From Corynebacterium silvaticum (GTDB taxonomy: Bacteria > Actinomycetota > Actinomycetes > Mycobacteriales > Mycobacteriaceae): 64,000 nt of DNA. Position numbers and translations under genes: made by a program. The notes under the pieces are model-generated. The model was not told the DNA's origin, did not search any database, and saw only the letters and a list, made by a program, of their open reading frames with translations. The stretch covers positions 277,060 to 341,059 of the forward strand of contig NZ_SDQO02000004.1 in assembly GCF_004382825.2 (NCBI RefSeq). The letters are read 5' to 3'. Below are positions 20,127 through 27,446 of this stretch, piece after piece (within the stretch, counting starts at the first letter, position 1; the number at the start of each line of letters is the position of its first letter).

Positions 20127-20653
20127 TGCTGCGGGCGATTTGGGCGCAGTCCTGCGACGGAGTCATCGGCAATGGGGTCGATATGCCCTGGCATTTGCCC
20201 GAGGATCTCGCTCATTTTAAAAAAACCACGCTTGGCTGCCCAGTCATCATGGGGCGCAAGACGTGGGAGTCGCTGCCGCCGGCTTTTCGCCCGCTGCCGG
20301 GACGCCACAACTACGTACTTTCCCGCTCCGCAGCCGGTCAGTGGAGCGCCGGTGCCTGCGTGGTGAGCAAGCTACCCGACGTCCCAGACGCGTGGGTCAT
20401 GGGAGGCGGACAAATTTATGCGGCAACCCTACCTAAGGTGGAGGAAGTAGTACGCACCATCGTGCGCATTGAGCTTCTCGACGTCCTCGGCAACTCCGCG
20501 GTTTCCGCCCCTGCGCTTGGCCCCGAGTTTGAGATCGTATCGGAAACTGAGTGGATGGCGTCGATAAGTGGAAAAGTGAACGAAGACTACCAAGCAGTAA
20601 CTTCCCCACAGCCGCTGCACTACAAATTCCAAAGGTTGCGACGCACTCCCTGA
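20126..20653 (+). CDS. folA: Dihydrofolate reductase
   Basis: Reduces dihydrofolate to tetrahydrofolate with NADPH. It shows the family signature GVIGNGVDMPWHLPEDLAHF, in which the Asp/Glu and Trp contact folate. VIMGRKTWESLP binds NADPH and VMGGGQIYA is the C-terminal cofactor site. At 175 residues it is standard length. It overlaps the thyA stop by one base, and mrx1 follows 18 bases later, giving a thyA-folA-mrx1 operon. Confidence 0.97.
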   Translation: MLRAIWAQSCDGVIGNGVDMPWHLPEDLAHFKKTTLGCPVIMGRKTWESLPPAFRPLPGRHNYVLSRSAAGQWSAGACVVSKLPDVPDAWVMGGGQIYAATLPKVEEVVRTIVRIELLDVLGNSAVSAPALGPEFEIVSETEWMASISGKVNEDYQAVTSPQPLHYKFQRLRRTP

Positions 20654-20671
20654 ACCAGTCATGATGGTGGG

Positions 20672-20923
20672 ATGAAAGAACACGTAACTATTTACGCGGC
20701 CGACTGGTGCCCCTTCTGCCAGCGACTCATCGGTGCACTCAAGCGCACCAACACTCCGTTTACGCTTGTCGACGTGGAGACCGATGCCCAGGCCTCCGAA
20801 TGGGTCAAATCCGTTAATAACGGCAACCGCATCGTCCCCACTGTCAAGTACTCGGACGGCACCACCGCCACCAATCCTCCAGCCTCCGACGTTCGCCGCA
20901 AGCTGGAAGAACTCACCGCTTAA
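20672..20923 (+). CDS. mrx1: Mycoredoxin-1 (glutaredoxin-like)
   Basis: Glutaredoxin-fold oxidoreductase that in actinobacteria reduces mycothiol mixed disulfides. The CPFC active site sits in the N-terminal ADWCPFCQRL at about residue 12, and the cis-Pro is in NRIVPTVKYSDG, as in the mycoredoxin group. It is 83 residues long. Placement directly after thyA-folA matches the location of mrx1 in C. glutamicum, which supports the name. The last four bases overlap the end of the convergent cobF gene, so there is no terminator between them. Confidence 0.85.
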   Translation: MKEHVTIYAADWCPFCQRLIGALKRTNTPFTLVDVETDAQASEWVKSVNNGNRIVPTVKYSDGTTATNPPASDVRRKLEELTA

Positions 20924-21675
20924 TCCGTAAGCTCACGGAGCAAGTAGGTATCCATAATCCACCCATGCTCGGCGCGAAGCGTTCGCTTCAAATCAGCGAC
21001 CTGCGCGCCGATCTCTTTGACGTATCCTTCCCGGATGATCTGCTGTGGCGTGCCCAGGAAAGCGCCCCACCACATGTAAGTGTGCTCGGTGGCAACATCC
21101 ATCCAAGCCGACTTGCCGTCAAGCATGACCACACAATTCCGACGATCTTTTTCCGACGTAGACGCAAGATTGCGCCCTGTGGTGATATGAATAGCCTCGC
21201 CGATGCGGTTGAGCAGAATCCCATGCGCCGCAGTAAGAACCTGAACAGCGGTAATCCCGGGGATTACCTCAACAGAGCACTCAAGGTCCTCTAGCTTCTG
21301 CATATGATCGATGATCCGCAACGTGGAGTCATAAAGTGAGGGATCGCCCCACACAAGAAACGCTACGGTCCCGTCCTCCGAAGAGGCACCCCGGATCGCC
21401 TCTGCAAGGAGGTTCGCGCGCTCTTTATGCCAGCGCAATACCTCTGCATCGTAATCCTTGGGGTCACGATCCCGCTCCGGGTCAGTCACCGCCACAATCG
21501 GCGTTCCTGGCACATGCGCATCCACAATCCCCTGGCGTAAAGCCAGCAGATCCGATTTGGTCTCCCCCTTATCAAGCGCGACCACCGCTTGAGCGCGACG
21601 AAGCCCCGAGATTGCCTGCAAGGTCAAAAACTCGGGGCTACCTGCGCCAATTCCTATAACAAGTATTGTGCGCAC
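20920..21675 (-). CDS. cobF: Precorrin-6A synthase (deacetylating) CobF-like methyltransferase
   Basis: SAM-dependent tetrapyrrole methyltransferase family. The N-terminal VIGIGAGSPEFLTLQAI (SAM-binding loop) and the central FLVWGDPSLYDSTLRI motif are diagnostic, and the overall match is to CobF of aerobic cobalamin synthesis. The length of 251 residues is normal. No other corrin gene lies in the window, so either the pathway genes are elsewhere or the protein has a solitary role. It ends head-to-head on mrx1, with a 4-base overlap, and follows a small conserved gene on its own strand by 6 bases. Confidence 0.78.
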   Translation of the reverse strand: MRTILVIGIGAGSPEFLTLQAISGLRRAQAVVALDKGETKSDLLALRQGIVDAHVPGTPIVAVTDPERDRDPKDYDAEVLRWHKERANLLAEAIRGASSEDGTVAFLVWGDPSLYDSTLRIIDHMQKLEDLECSVEVIPGITAVQVLTAAHGILLNRIGEAIHITTGRNLASTSEKDRRNCVVMLDGKSAWMDVATEHTYMWWGAFLGTPQQIIREGYVKEIGAQVADLKRTLRAEHGWIMDTYLLRELTD

Positions 21676-21681
21676 AGTTGT

Positions 21682-21960
21682 TTATTCGTCGTCTTCATCG
21701 TCGTACAAAGCGGCGCGATCAACCTCGGTGAGAAGAGCGTTCACGTTGGCATAATCGATGGAATGCTGCTGATGAAGGTAACGATCGCACACTGCAGACA
21801 GCTGCTTTGCATCAAACTTATTAAGCGTTAAAATCCGACGGCTGGTTCCGTCCTCTGCGGTCTCATCGAGAGCAAGAACGGCAGTTCCTTTTTCCTCAAC
21901 CACAGTCGCGGTAATGGCACGACGCTCAACATCGTGAAAAATAGGGTGCTTGTCAGTCAT
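21682..21960 (-). CDS. Small conserved acidic protein of unknown function
   Basis: A 92-residue soluble protein starting Met-Thr-Asp-Lys-His at the ATG 21960. A longer in-frame start adds 31 unconvincing residues containing a stray Cys-x2-Cys. Residues 10-45 are mainly beta-forming, and the C-terminus is strongly acidic, ending in Asp-Asp-Glu-Asp-Asp-Glu. I do not recognise a named domain. It lies 6 bases upstream of cobF on the same strand, so the two are probably cotranscribed. A function is not inferred. Confidence 0.65.
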   Translation of the reverse strand: MTDKHPIFHDVERRAITATVVEEKGTAVLALDETAEDGTSRRILTLNKFDAKQLSAVCDRYLHQQHSIDYANVNALLTEVDRAALYDDEDDE

Positions 21961-22143
21961 GACATTTTCCTCCACACTTTTGAATCTCTCAACGAGCAAC
22001 TGCTTCCAGCATAGAGGGCAAAACACACTTGCGGGAAGCTTTTCGCTTCCCAATACCAGCCAATTCTTAACTTCCTAGCAGTGTGCGGTATTCTTTTTGC
22101 CGAAGGCTCTTAGATCTCCACGATCTTCCCTCGATGCCTTTGC

Positions 22144-22216
22144 GCCCTAGTAGCTCAGTGGATAGAGCACGGCTCTCCTAAAGCCGGTGTCGGAGGTTCG
22201 ATTCCTCTCTGGGGCA
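22144..22216 (+). tRNA. tRNA-Arg (anticodon CCT)
   Basis: A 73-base cloverleaf can be drawn. The acceptor stem GCCCTAG pairs with CTGGGGC (one G-U). The D-arm contains TAGCTCAGTGGATAGAGCA. The anticodon stem CGGCT/AGCCG encloses the loop CTCCTAA with anticodon CCT. The T-arm is GGAGGTTCGATTCCTCT, with discriminator base A. CCA is not encoded. It reads AGG codons. The accessory island begins just beyond its 3' end, a common integration position. Confidence 0.95.
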
Positions 22217-22221
22217 CTTTT

Positions 22222-22270
22222 AAAATCCTCTTCTACCTGTACTTTTATGGGTAGGAGAGGATTTTATTTT
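22222..22270 (+). terminator. Terminator of tRNA-Arg
   Basis: Sixteen-base stem 22222-22237 / 22250-22265 with one wobble pair, 12-base loop, followed by TATTTTT. Confidence 0.88.
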
Positions 22271-22362
22271 TGCTGTTTTGGGGCTTTTTGAGGTGCTTTT
22301 GTCGTGGGAATGTCGTGGAATTTATATTCCCTATGCGCTAGACCCCACCTTCTCTTCCCCGG

Positions 22363-22432
22363 GCCTGCATTTCCATAGACAAAGTCCTCGTATCATGCCG
22401 CAAAGCCCCCTTTTGTCTATGGAAATGCAGGC
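22363..22432. repeat. Perfect 21-base inverted repeat, 28-base spacer
   Basis: Arms 22363-22383 and 22412-22432 are exact reverse complements (left arm begins GCCTGCATTTCC). No T-run follows on either strand and no open frame uses it. It lies in the 331-base gene-free stretch between tRNA-Arg and the ABC ATPase, next to a second such repeat. Confidence 0.85.
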
Positions 22433-22456
22433 TACGTCACCCCGCCTCCCAAAAAA

Positions 22457-22536
22457 TTGTCGTTTTTGAGAACGCTAGAAATCCCCACCTGGCGTTTTAC
22501 AAAGCACACCCTCGCTAGCGTTCTCAAAAACGACAA
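22457..22536. repeat. Perfect 22-base inverted repeat, 36-base spacer
   Basis: Arms 22457-22478 and 22515-22536 are exact reverse complements (left arm begins TTGTCGTTTTTG). On the minus strand the second arm is followed by TTTTTT, so it could also end the leftward ABC operon, whose last stop is at 22548. The loop is unusually long for a terminator. Confidence 0.85.
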
Positions 22537-22547
22537 ATACAGCAGTC

Positions 22548-24023
22548 TCAGAGGAAACCTCTGCTGTTTTCCCCGCAATGCTCTGCTACGAGTTGTTCAT
22601 CGTGGGTAACAAAAACAACTCCTATCCCGCTGCGGCACAAGTCGTGCAGCACCGCCATCACACGTGCTGCGGATTCTGGGTCAAGTGCAGAGGTTATCTC
22701 GTCGCATAGGAGAACTGCCGGTTGTGTGGCTAGGGCGCGGGCAATGGCAACGCGTTGTCGTTGCCCACCAGAAAGTCCCGAAGGCAAGCGATAAGCGAGC
22801 TCCCTAGATATGCCTACGCGTTCGAGCAGCTCTACTGCCTGTTGCGTGGCCTCTTGACGGCCAATCATCCGCCGTTTTCCTACTCTCCCTAACCACCGCT
22901 TCTGGGTAGTGGCATCGCGTACGGCGCGAGCAACCGCGTCGACAGCTCGCATCTTTGGGTTAAGGGTGGATGCCGGATCTTGAGGGATTATCTGCAATTT
23001 TTTCGCATGCAATCGCGGCCACGGTGTAGACGCCTCACGGTGTATGCCGCGGTATTCCACTGTCCCTCGCCCTTGAAGATTACTTCCCGCTAAGTACCTC
23101 AACAGCGTTGATTTTCCGCTGCCAGATGCCCCCATAATGGCAAGCATTCGGCCAGGTACAACGGTAAAGGATAGGTCTGAGAAAAGGGTCGCCCCCTCAT
23201 CGGTTGCATAGCTTAAGCCCGAGGCTCGCAAACATGAGTTCGCCTCTTCCTGCAACACCATGTCTGTCGCCGATTCCCCGCGCAGAGTCTGCGCCGGTTC
23301 ACCAGCAGCACCCGGCGCTAGCGCCGCATCTCCATCAGCATCAGCAGTCACACCGCCAGCAGCACCAACGCCCTTATCCCCAACATAAACATGAGCATCC
23401 AGCAGATCGTGAAAAGCCCCAAGCCGATGCCCCGTGATAATGATGGCAACCCCGGAGTCGGCCACGCTGCGTAGGAGGGACGCGATGGTCTTGGCTGTCA
23501 CGGGATCGAGACCGGCAAAAGGCTCATCTAGCGCGATAACGCGGGGTTTCCTAGACAGCGCTCGGGCTAAGGCCACTCGGCGTTGTTGTCCGCCGGAAAG
23601 CTGGTGGAGGCGCTTTGCCGCAGTGTCAGCGGGTAGGCCCACGCTGTGCAGAATCCCTGGGACATCCGCTGTAGGCGCTAGCTCGGTGAGCATCGCGTGG
23701 ATCGTCATGAGTGGTGGAAGTTCGGCACCTGGGTCTTGTCCGACAAAGGCGACTTCTTCACGGCGAAAGCGCGCAAGTTCCGCAGCGCTGAGGCCCGTGG
23801 GATCGACTCCCCATACAGACAACGTCCCGGTCACCGTAGATCCCGCTGGTCTCTCCCCAATCAGGGCGAGCAAGAGGGTGGTCTTCCCGCATCCGCTAGG
23901 GCCGATGAGTGCTGTGATACTGCCAGCCTGAGCGCATAGTGCAGTGGTGGGGACAAGTTCGATGGCTTCTAGCGTCACTGCGATATCCGCCCGAATAAGA
24001 GGGCCGTTTGATGGCGTCGTCAT
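22548..24023 (-). CDS. Peptide/nickel-type ABC transporter, fused double ATPase
   Basis: Energises import by the adjacent permeases. Two complete nucleotide-binding domains are joined in 491 residues. Domain 1 has Walker A GPSGCGKTT, signature LSGGQQRRVALARAL and Walker B VIALDEPFAGLDP. Domain 2 has GASGSGKST, LSGGQRQRVAIARAL and LLCDEITSALDP. The linker between them (about 240-265) is Ala/Gly-rich. This is the DppD-DppF pair fused in one chain, a common actinobacterial layout. The ATG at 24023 overlaps the permease stop by 4 bases; a much longer upstream frame is only the permease read out of frame. It is the last gene of the leftward island operon and is intact. Confidence 0.88.
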   Translation of the reverse strand: MTTPSNGPLIRADIAVTLEAIELVPTTALCAQAGSITALIGPSGCGKTTLLLALIGERPAGSTVTGTLSVWGVDPTGLSAAELARFRREEVAFVGQDPGAELPPLMTIHAMLTELAPTADVPGILHSVGLPADTAAKRLHQLSGGQQRRVALARALSRKPRVIALDEPFAGLDPVTAKTIASLLRSVADSGVAIIITGHRLGAFHDLLDAHVYVGDKGVGAAGGVTADADGDAALAPGAAGEPAQTLRGESATDMVLQEEANSCLRASGLSYATDEGATLFSDLSFTVVPGRMLAIMGASGSGKSTLLRYLAGSNLQGRGTVEYRGIHREASTPWPRLHAKKLQIIPQDPASTLNPKMRAVDAVARAVRDATTQKRWLGRVGKRRMIGRQEATQQAVELLERVGISRELAYRLPSGLSGGQRQRVAIARALATQPAVLLCDEITSALDPESAARVMAVLHDLCRSGIGVVFVTHDEQLVAEHCGENSRGFL

Positions 24024-24796
24024 CGTGTCTCCTTCTGCCCTATCAAAGCCATGACCGCGATGGATGCCACCGCCAGCATGGCTGCCGGAGCCAGGACGGC
24101 AAAGGGATTGAGGGTGATTCCCCCGGCATTGTCGCGCACCATGACTGACCAGGCAAACTCCCCCAAACGTGCTCCCACGCCAAGGAAGCTTGCCACGGCT
24201 AGTAGGTGCAATGCCTCCACTACTCTTAAGCCCCATACTGAACGCAGTACTGCAGACATGTTGGGCAAAATGTCGCGCATAATCACGGAGATGTCAGAGG
24301 CCCCCGCGTTCCGAGCAGCTTGGACATACCCCGAGTGCGCTACCGGGTATGCCGCAGCAGCGATGACCCGTGCAGCGTAGGGTGAACCGACGACCACCGC
24401 CACTACGACCAAAAGCCATAGGCCAGAATCCGGATACAGCACGGAGACAAGAAGAAGCACGATAACCGCTGGTACCAAGATCGTGGCGTCGGCACATGTC
24501 TCTACGATGAAACCCAGCTTTGGCTTTAAAACGCCAAAGCAGCCGACGATGGCACCTACCGCTGTGGTCAACGTTCCCGCAACCACAGCGGTGAGGATAA
24601 GCGCTTGTCCTCCATGCAGCACAGCACTGACTACACTGCGCCCCAGATGGTCAGTTCCCAATAATGCGCTGTTTCCTGCTGTATCAAAGGGCAGTCCTGC
24701 CGCCGCAGTCGGCGCGGGCAGATGAAAAAGCTGGGCGACGAGCGGCCCATATATGGCTGTAGCTAATACGAGCAGCGCAAGTATTTTCCGTGTCAT
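24020..24796 (-). CDS. Peptide/nickel-type ABC transporter permease, DppC/NikC-like
   Basis: Second membrane subunit of the importer. From ATG 24796 it has 258 residues: an N-terminal anchor helix (LALLVLATAIYGPLV), the DppC-family LLGTDHLGRSVVSAVLHGG motif, and five further membrane segments. The EAA-type coupling loop YVQAARNAGASDISVIMRDILPN lies near residue 165, where it docks with the ATPase. The start ATG overlaps the intended stop of the preceding permease (ATGA). In the sequence as given, a frameshift upstream makes the two permeases appear as one 576-residue frame; the domain content shows they are two genes. Confidence 0.85.
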   Translation of the reverse strand: MTRKILALLVLATAIYGPLVAQLFHLPAPTAAAGLPFDTAGNSALLGTDHLGRSVVSAVLHGGQALILTAVVAGTLTTAVGAIVGCFGVLKPKLGFIVETCADATILVPAVIVLLLVSVLYPDSGLWLLVVVAVVVGSPYAARVIAAAAYPVAHSGYVQAARNAGASDISVIMRDILPNMSAVLRSVWGLRVVEALHLLAVASFLGVGARLGEFAWSVMVRDNAGGITLNPFAVLAPAAMLAVASIAVMALIGQKETR

Positions 24797-25750
24797 ACAT
24801 TCACTTTCGGGGTGCACACGACTTTGAGAATGTCCGCCATCGTCAGTAGGAGGAGGATCAGTGCGCCAGTGGTTGCCAGGACCGCAAGAAGCACGGACAC
24901 ATCGCGCTGAGAAACAGCCGTGGCCACGGGTAAGCCCCACGCCAGGGTGGTTAAAGAGCGCTTCTACTGAGACTGTGCCGGCAATGAGAACACCGGCAGA
25001 TGTTGCCATTGAGGTGGCAAAGCTAGGAAGCGCCAGCGGCAGCACGTGTCGTCGTAACAGGCTCGTACCCGTGATTCCCGCAAGGACGGCGCTGTGTACA
25101 GGTCGCGTGGAGGTGGCGTCGATAAGCGCTGCGCGCAGCACTCTGGAATTCCACGCAACCTGGGGTATCACAAGCACGAGCACGGGCAACACGTACATAG
25201 CCATTGAGCTGGGTAGGCCGCCGTCGATAATCGTGACGGCTGGCAGTACCCCCAGCCCCAGGGCGAACACGGCCACGAGAAAGACGCCGATCACGAATTC
25301 CGGGAGCGCAATAATGCTTGTCGACGCCCACTCTAATCCCCGAGACAGCCCCGACCGGGGTGGCCGCTGAACCCACCAGATGGAGGTTGCGATCGATAGG
25401 ACTGCGGTAAGTCCAAAGGCACTTCCCGTGGTGGTGATTGTTACTGGCAAGGCCGTGGCCAAGAGCTCGGAGATAGGTCTTCCATGAACAGATACCCCAA
25501 AGTCACCGGTCAACGCTTTTCCTAGCCAGTGTAGAAACCGCGTCGCGGGAGGTCTGTCCAACCCCAGGCTTTGCTCAAGACTCGCGATAGCCTCCGGGGT
25601 TCGATTTGCTCCCAAAAGCGAGGCTGCCGCTTTTCCGGGGAGTCGATCAATGGCAAAAAAGACAAGACCTAAAACCACGAGCAGTGCACCCGCACGAATA
25701 GCGAGCCGTGGGAAAAGCCAGGTACAAGCGCGGGAAACTGCTTTTAGCAC
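24793..25750 (-). pseudogene. Peptide/nickel-type ABC transporter permease, DppB-like, frameshifted near its C-terminus
   Basis: First membrane subunit of the importer. It starts with GTG at 25750, 7 bases inside the end of the binding-protein gene. The DppB pattern is clear: an N-terminal helix, the periplasmic segment SLEQSLGLDRPPATRFLHWL, GDFGVSVHGRP, and coupling-loop region RPVHSAVLAGITGTSLLRRHVLP. After FNHPGVGLT, at a CCC run (minus strand, about 24926-24931), the frame slips. The true continuation VATAVSQRDVSVLLAVLATTG, a final helix, runs in another frame to TGA at 24793-24795. A one-base insertion explains it. The lesion removes the last membrane helix unless it is a sequencing error. 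Confidence 0.8.
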
Positions 25751-27286
25751 GTTTTAGGCCTTTTTACGGTCTCTAGGAGAACACGTCCGTAACCGGGAGC
25801 TTTGGGCAAACCGGACAGGCCTTTGGCCGCAATGTCCACGCCGTCCGATGCGCCCCAGACCAAGTAACCGCCGCGCTCGAACTCAATTTTTTGGAGTTTT
25901 TTGCTGAGCTGGTCAATCTTTGCCTGGTCAGTAGACGCGAGCAGTTCAGCATAAGCCGCGTCGAACTCGGCATCGTGGAAGTTGGACTCGTTTGATTTCG
26001 ACGCCCCGTTGAGTACTTTTCCGGCAAAGAAGAGCACAGAATCATTGGTTCCCCAGTAGCCGCAATACAGGTCTACTTTGGTCCAGGTGCTGTCATAAAA
26101 TTGGCCAGATTCCTGCTCCACCACCTTAATACGCACCCCGATCTCCCCCAGCTGTTCGGCGATAACCTTCATGGCTTCAACCTGGCCGGGTGCTTCTGGG
26201 GTGACAAAAAGATCGTAGGTCTTGGAGGTATCAAAACCGGCTTGATCCAGCAATGCCTTTGCTTTCTCCACGTCACGGTGGCGCACCAACGATGAATCGA
26301 TATTGGGATCGCCGGTGCCCAGGATGTCATGAGCAACGCTGCCGTACCCTGACAACGCCCGCTGTACTACCTGCTCACGATCAACGCCCAGCCGCAGGGC
26401 CTCACGGACTTTCGGATCGGCAAAAGGTCCATCGGATGTGCGCATGATCAGAGGAATCACGGAGTCATGAGAACGCTTAATGATCTGAACATTGTCGTTG
26501 TTTTCTGCAGACCTTGCGGCAATGGGGCCTACTGCTTGCGCAAGATCAATCTGCCCTGCGAGCAGTGCGTTCGTCATAGCCGTGGTGTCTTCAAAAGGAA
26601 CAACATGGATCTCTTCAAAGCCTGCGACCGTGCCATGATAGTCGTCGAATCGCTTCAGCTTTGCTGATCCATTATCCCAGCTCACCAGCTGGAAAGGACC
26701 TGATCCCACTGGTTTTTCTGGCGAGGATCCTTCTTTCATCACAAAAGTCATCAGGCGAGCAAGCATCGGCAGCTGGCTGTTGGGGGTCGCTGTCTTCATC
26801 TGCACGGTGCGTTCGCCAGAAGCAACGATGGAGCCGTGTTCCACGGGGAGTCTAAAACCATTGGCTTCGTCGGAAAGCATCTTGGTCAGCGACCACACCA
26901 CGTCTTTGGGCGTGACTGCTGAGCCATCGTGGAACTTTGCGCCAGCAGCGATGGTGAACTCCCATTCCATGGGGTTGAGTTGTTTCCACTGCTCCATGAG
27001 GCGCGGGGCAACGATCTTGCCTGCGCCGGGAACCGTCAGAGCCTCCCAAATGAGAGAGCAGATAAGCATGTCGGAATCATTGGGCAGCAGCTTATAGGGG
27101 TCACGCTGGGCGCTCGCGGCCTTACCTAGCGCGCCGACTTTAAGGACCTTTCCCGAGGCCTCCGAGGTTTTTCCCAGACGAACCGTTGCTTGAGGTGTTG
27201 CCCGAGGTACAGCTTGCCACGGTAAAGGCTCCGAGGCCGAGCGCAGCGATGCTGGTTAAGAACTGGCGACGAGAAAGGTTACTCAT
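25744..27286 (-). pseudogene. Peptide/nickel-type substrate-binding lipoprotein (SBP family 5), frameshifted after the signal sequence
   Basis: Extracellular solute-binding protein of the importer. The ATG at 27286 begins a Tat-like/lipoprotein signal: Ser-Arg-Arg-Gln-Phe-Leu-Thr, a hydrophobic core, then lipobox Val-Ala-Ser-Cys. Reading stops after about 45 codons. Removing one base from a five-base A run (T run 27168-27172 on the plus strand) restores SGKTSEASGKVLKVGALGKA and links it to the 441-residue downstream frame. That frame has the family-5 pattern WEFTIAAGAKFHDGSAVTPKDVVWSL and the usual length (about 510 residues in all). The ligand cannot be read from sequence. Expression is probably iron-controlled by the DtxR-like box about 90 bases upstream. 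Confidence 0.82.
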
Positions 27287-27372
27287 TTTCCACCCTGATT
27301 GTTTCGAAATTACAACAAGTATTTTTGCTTTGACTTAAAGAACCGCAGGACCTCTTCCCACGCCCAGAATAA

Positions 27373-27391
27373 TCTGGCAAGGCTGCCCTAA
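27373..27391 (-). promoter_or_regulatory. DtxR-box-like operator of the ABC importer operon
   Basis: The minus strand reads TTAGGGCAGCCTTGCCAGA, 13 of 19 matches to the DtxR consensus TTAGGTTAGCCTAACCTAA, including the central AGCCT. It directly follows a TATATT -10-like element, so binding would block transcription of the binding-protein gene. Confidence 0.6.
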
Positions 27392-27446
27392 ATATAACCC
27401 CTCCCGCCAGTGAAATTGAAAATAAATCCCATTTAAGCCTTTACGC

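Noticed and set aside
24020..25750. A genuine 576-residue fused permease
   Set aside because: The join is Cys/His-rich nonsense, and the alternative frame restores the missing DppB helix and an overlapping stop/start.
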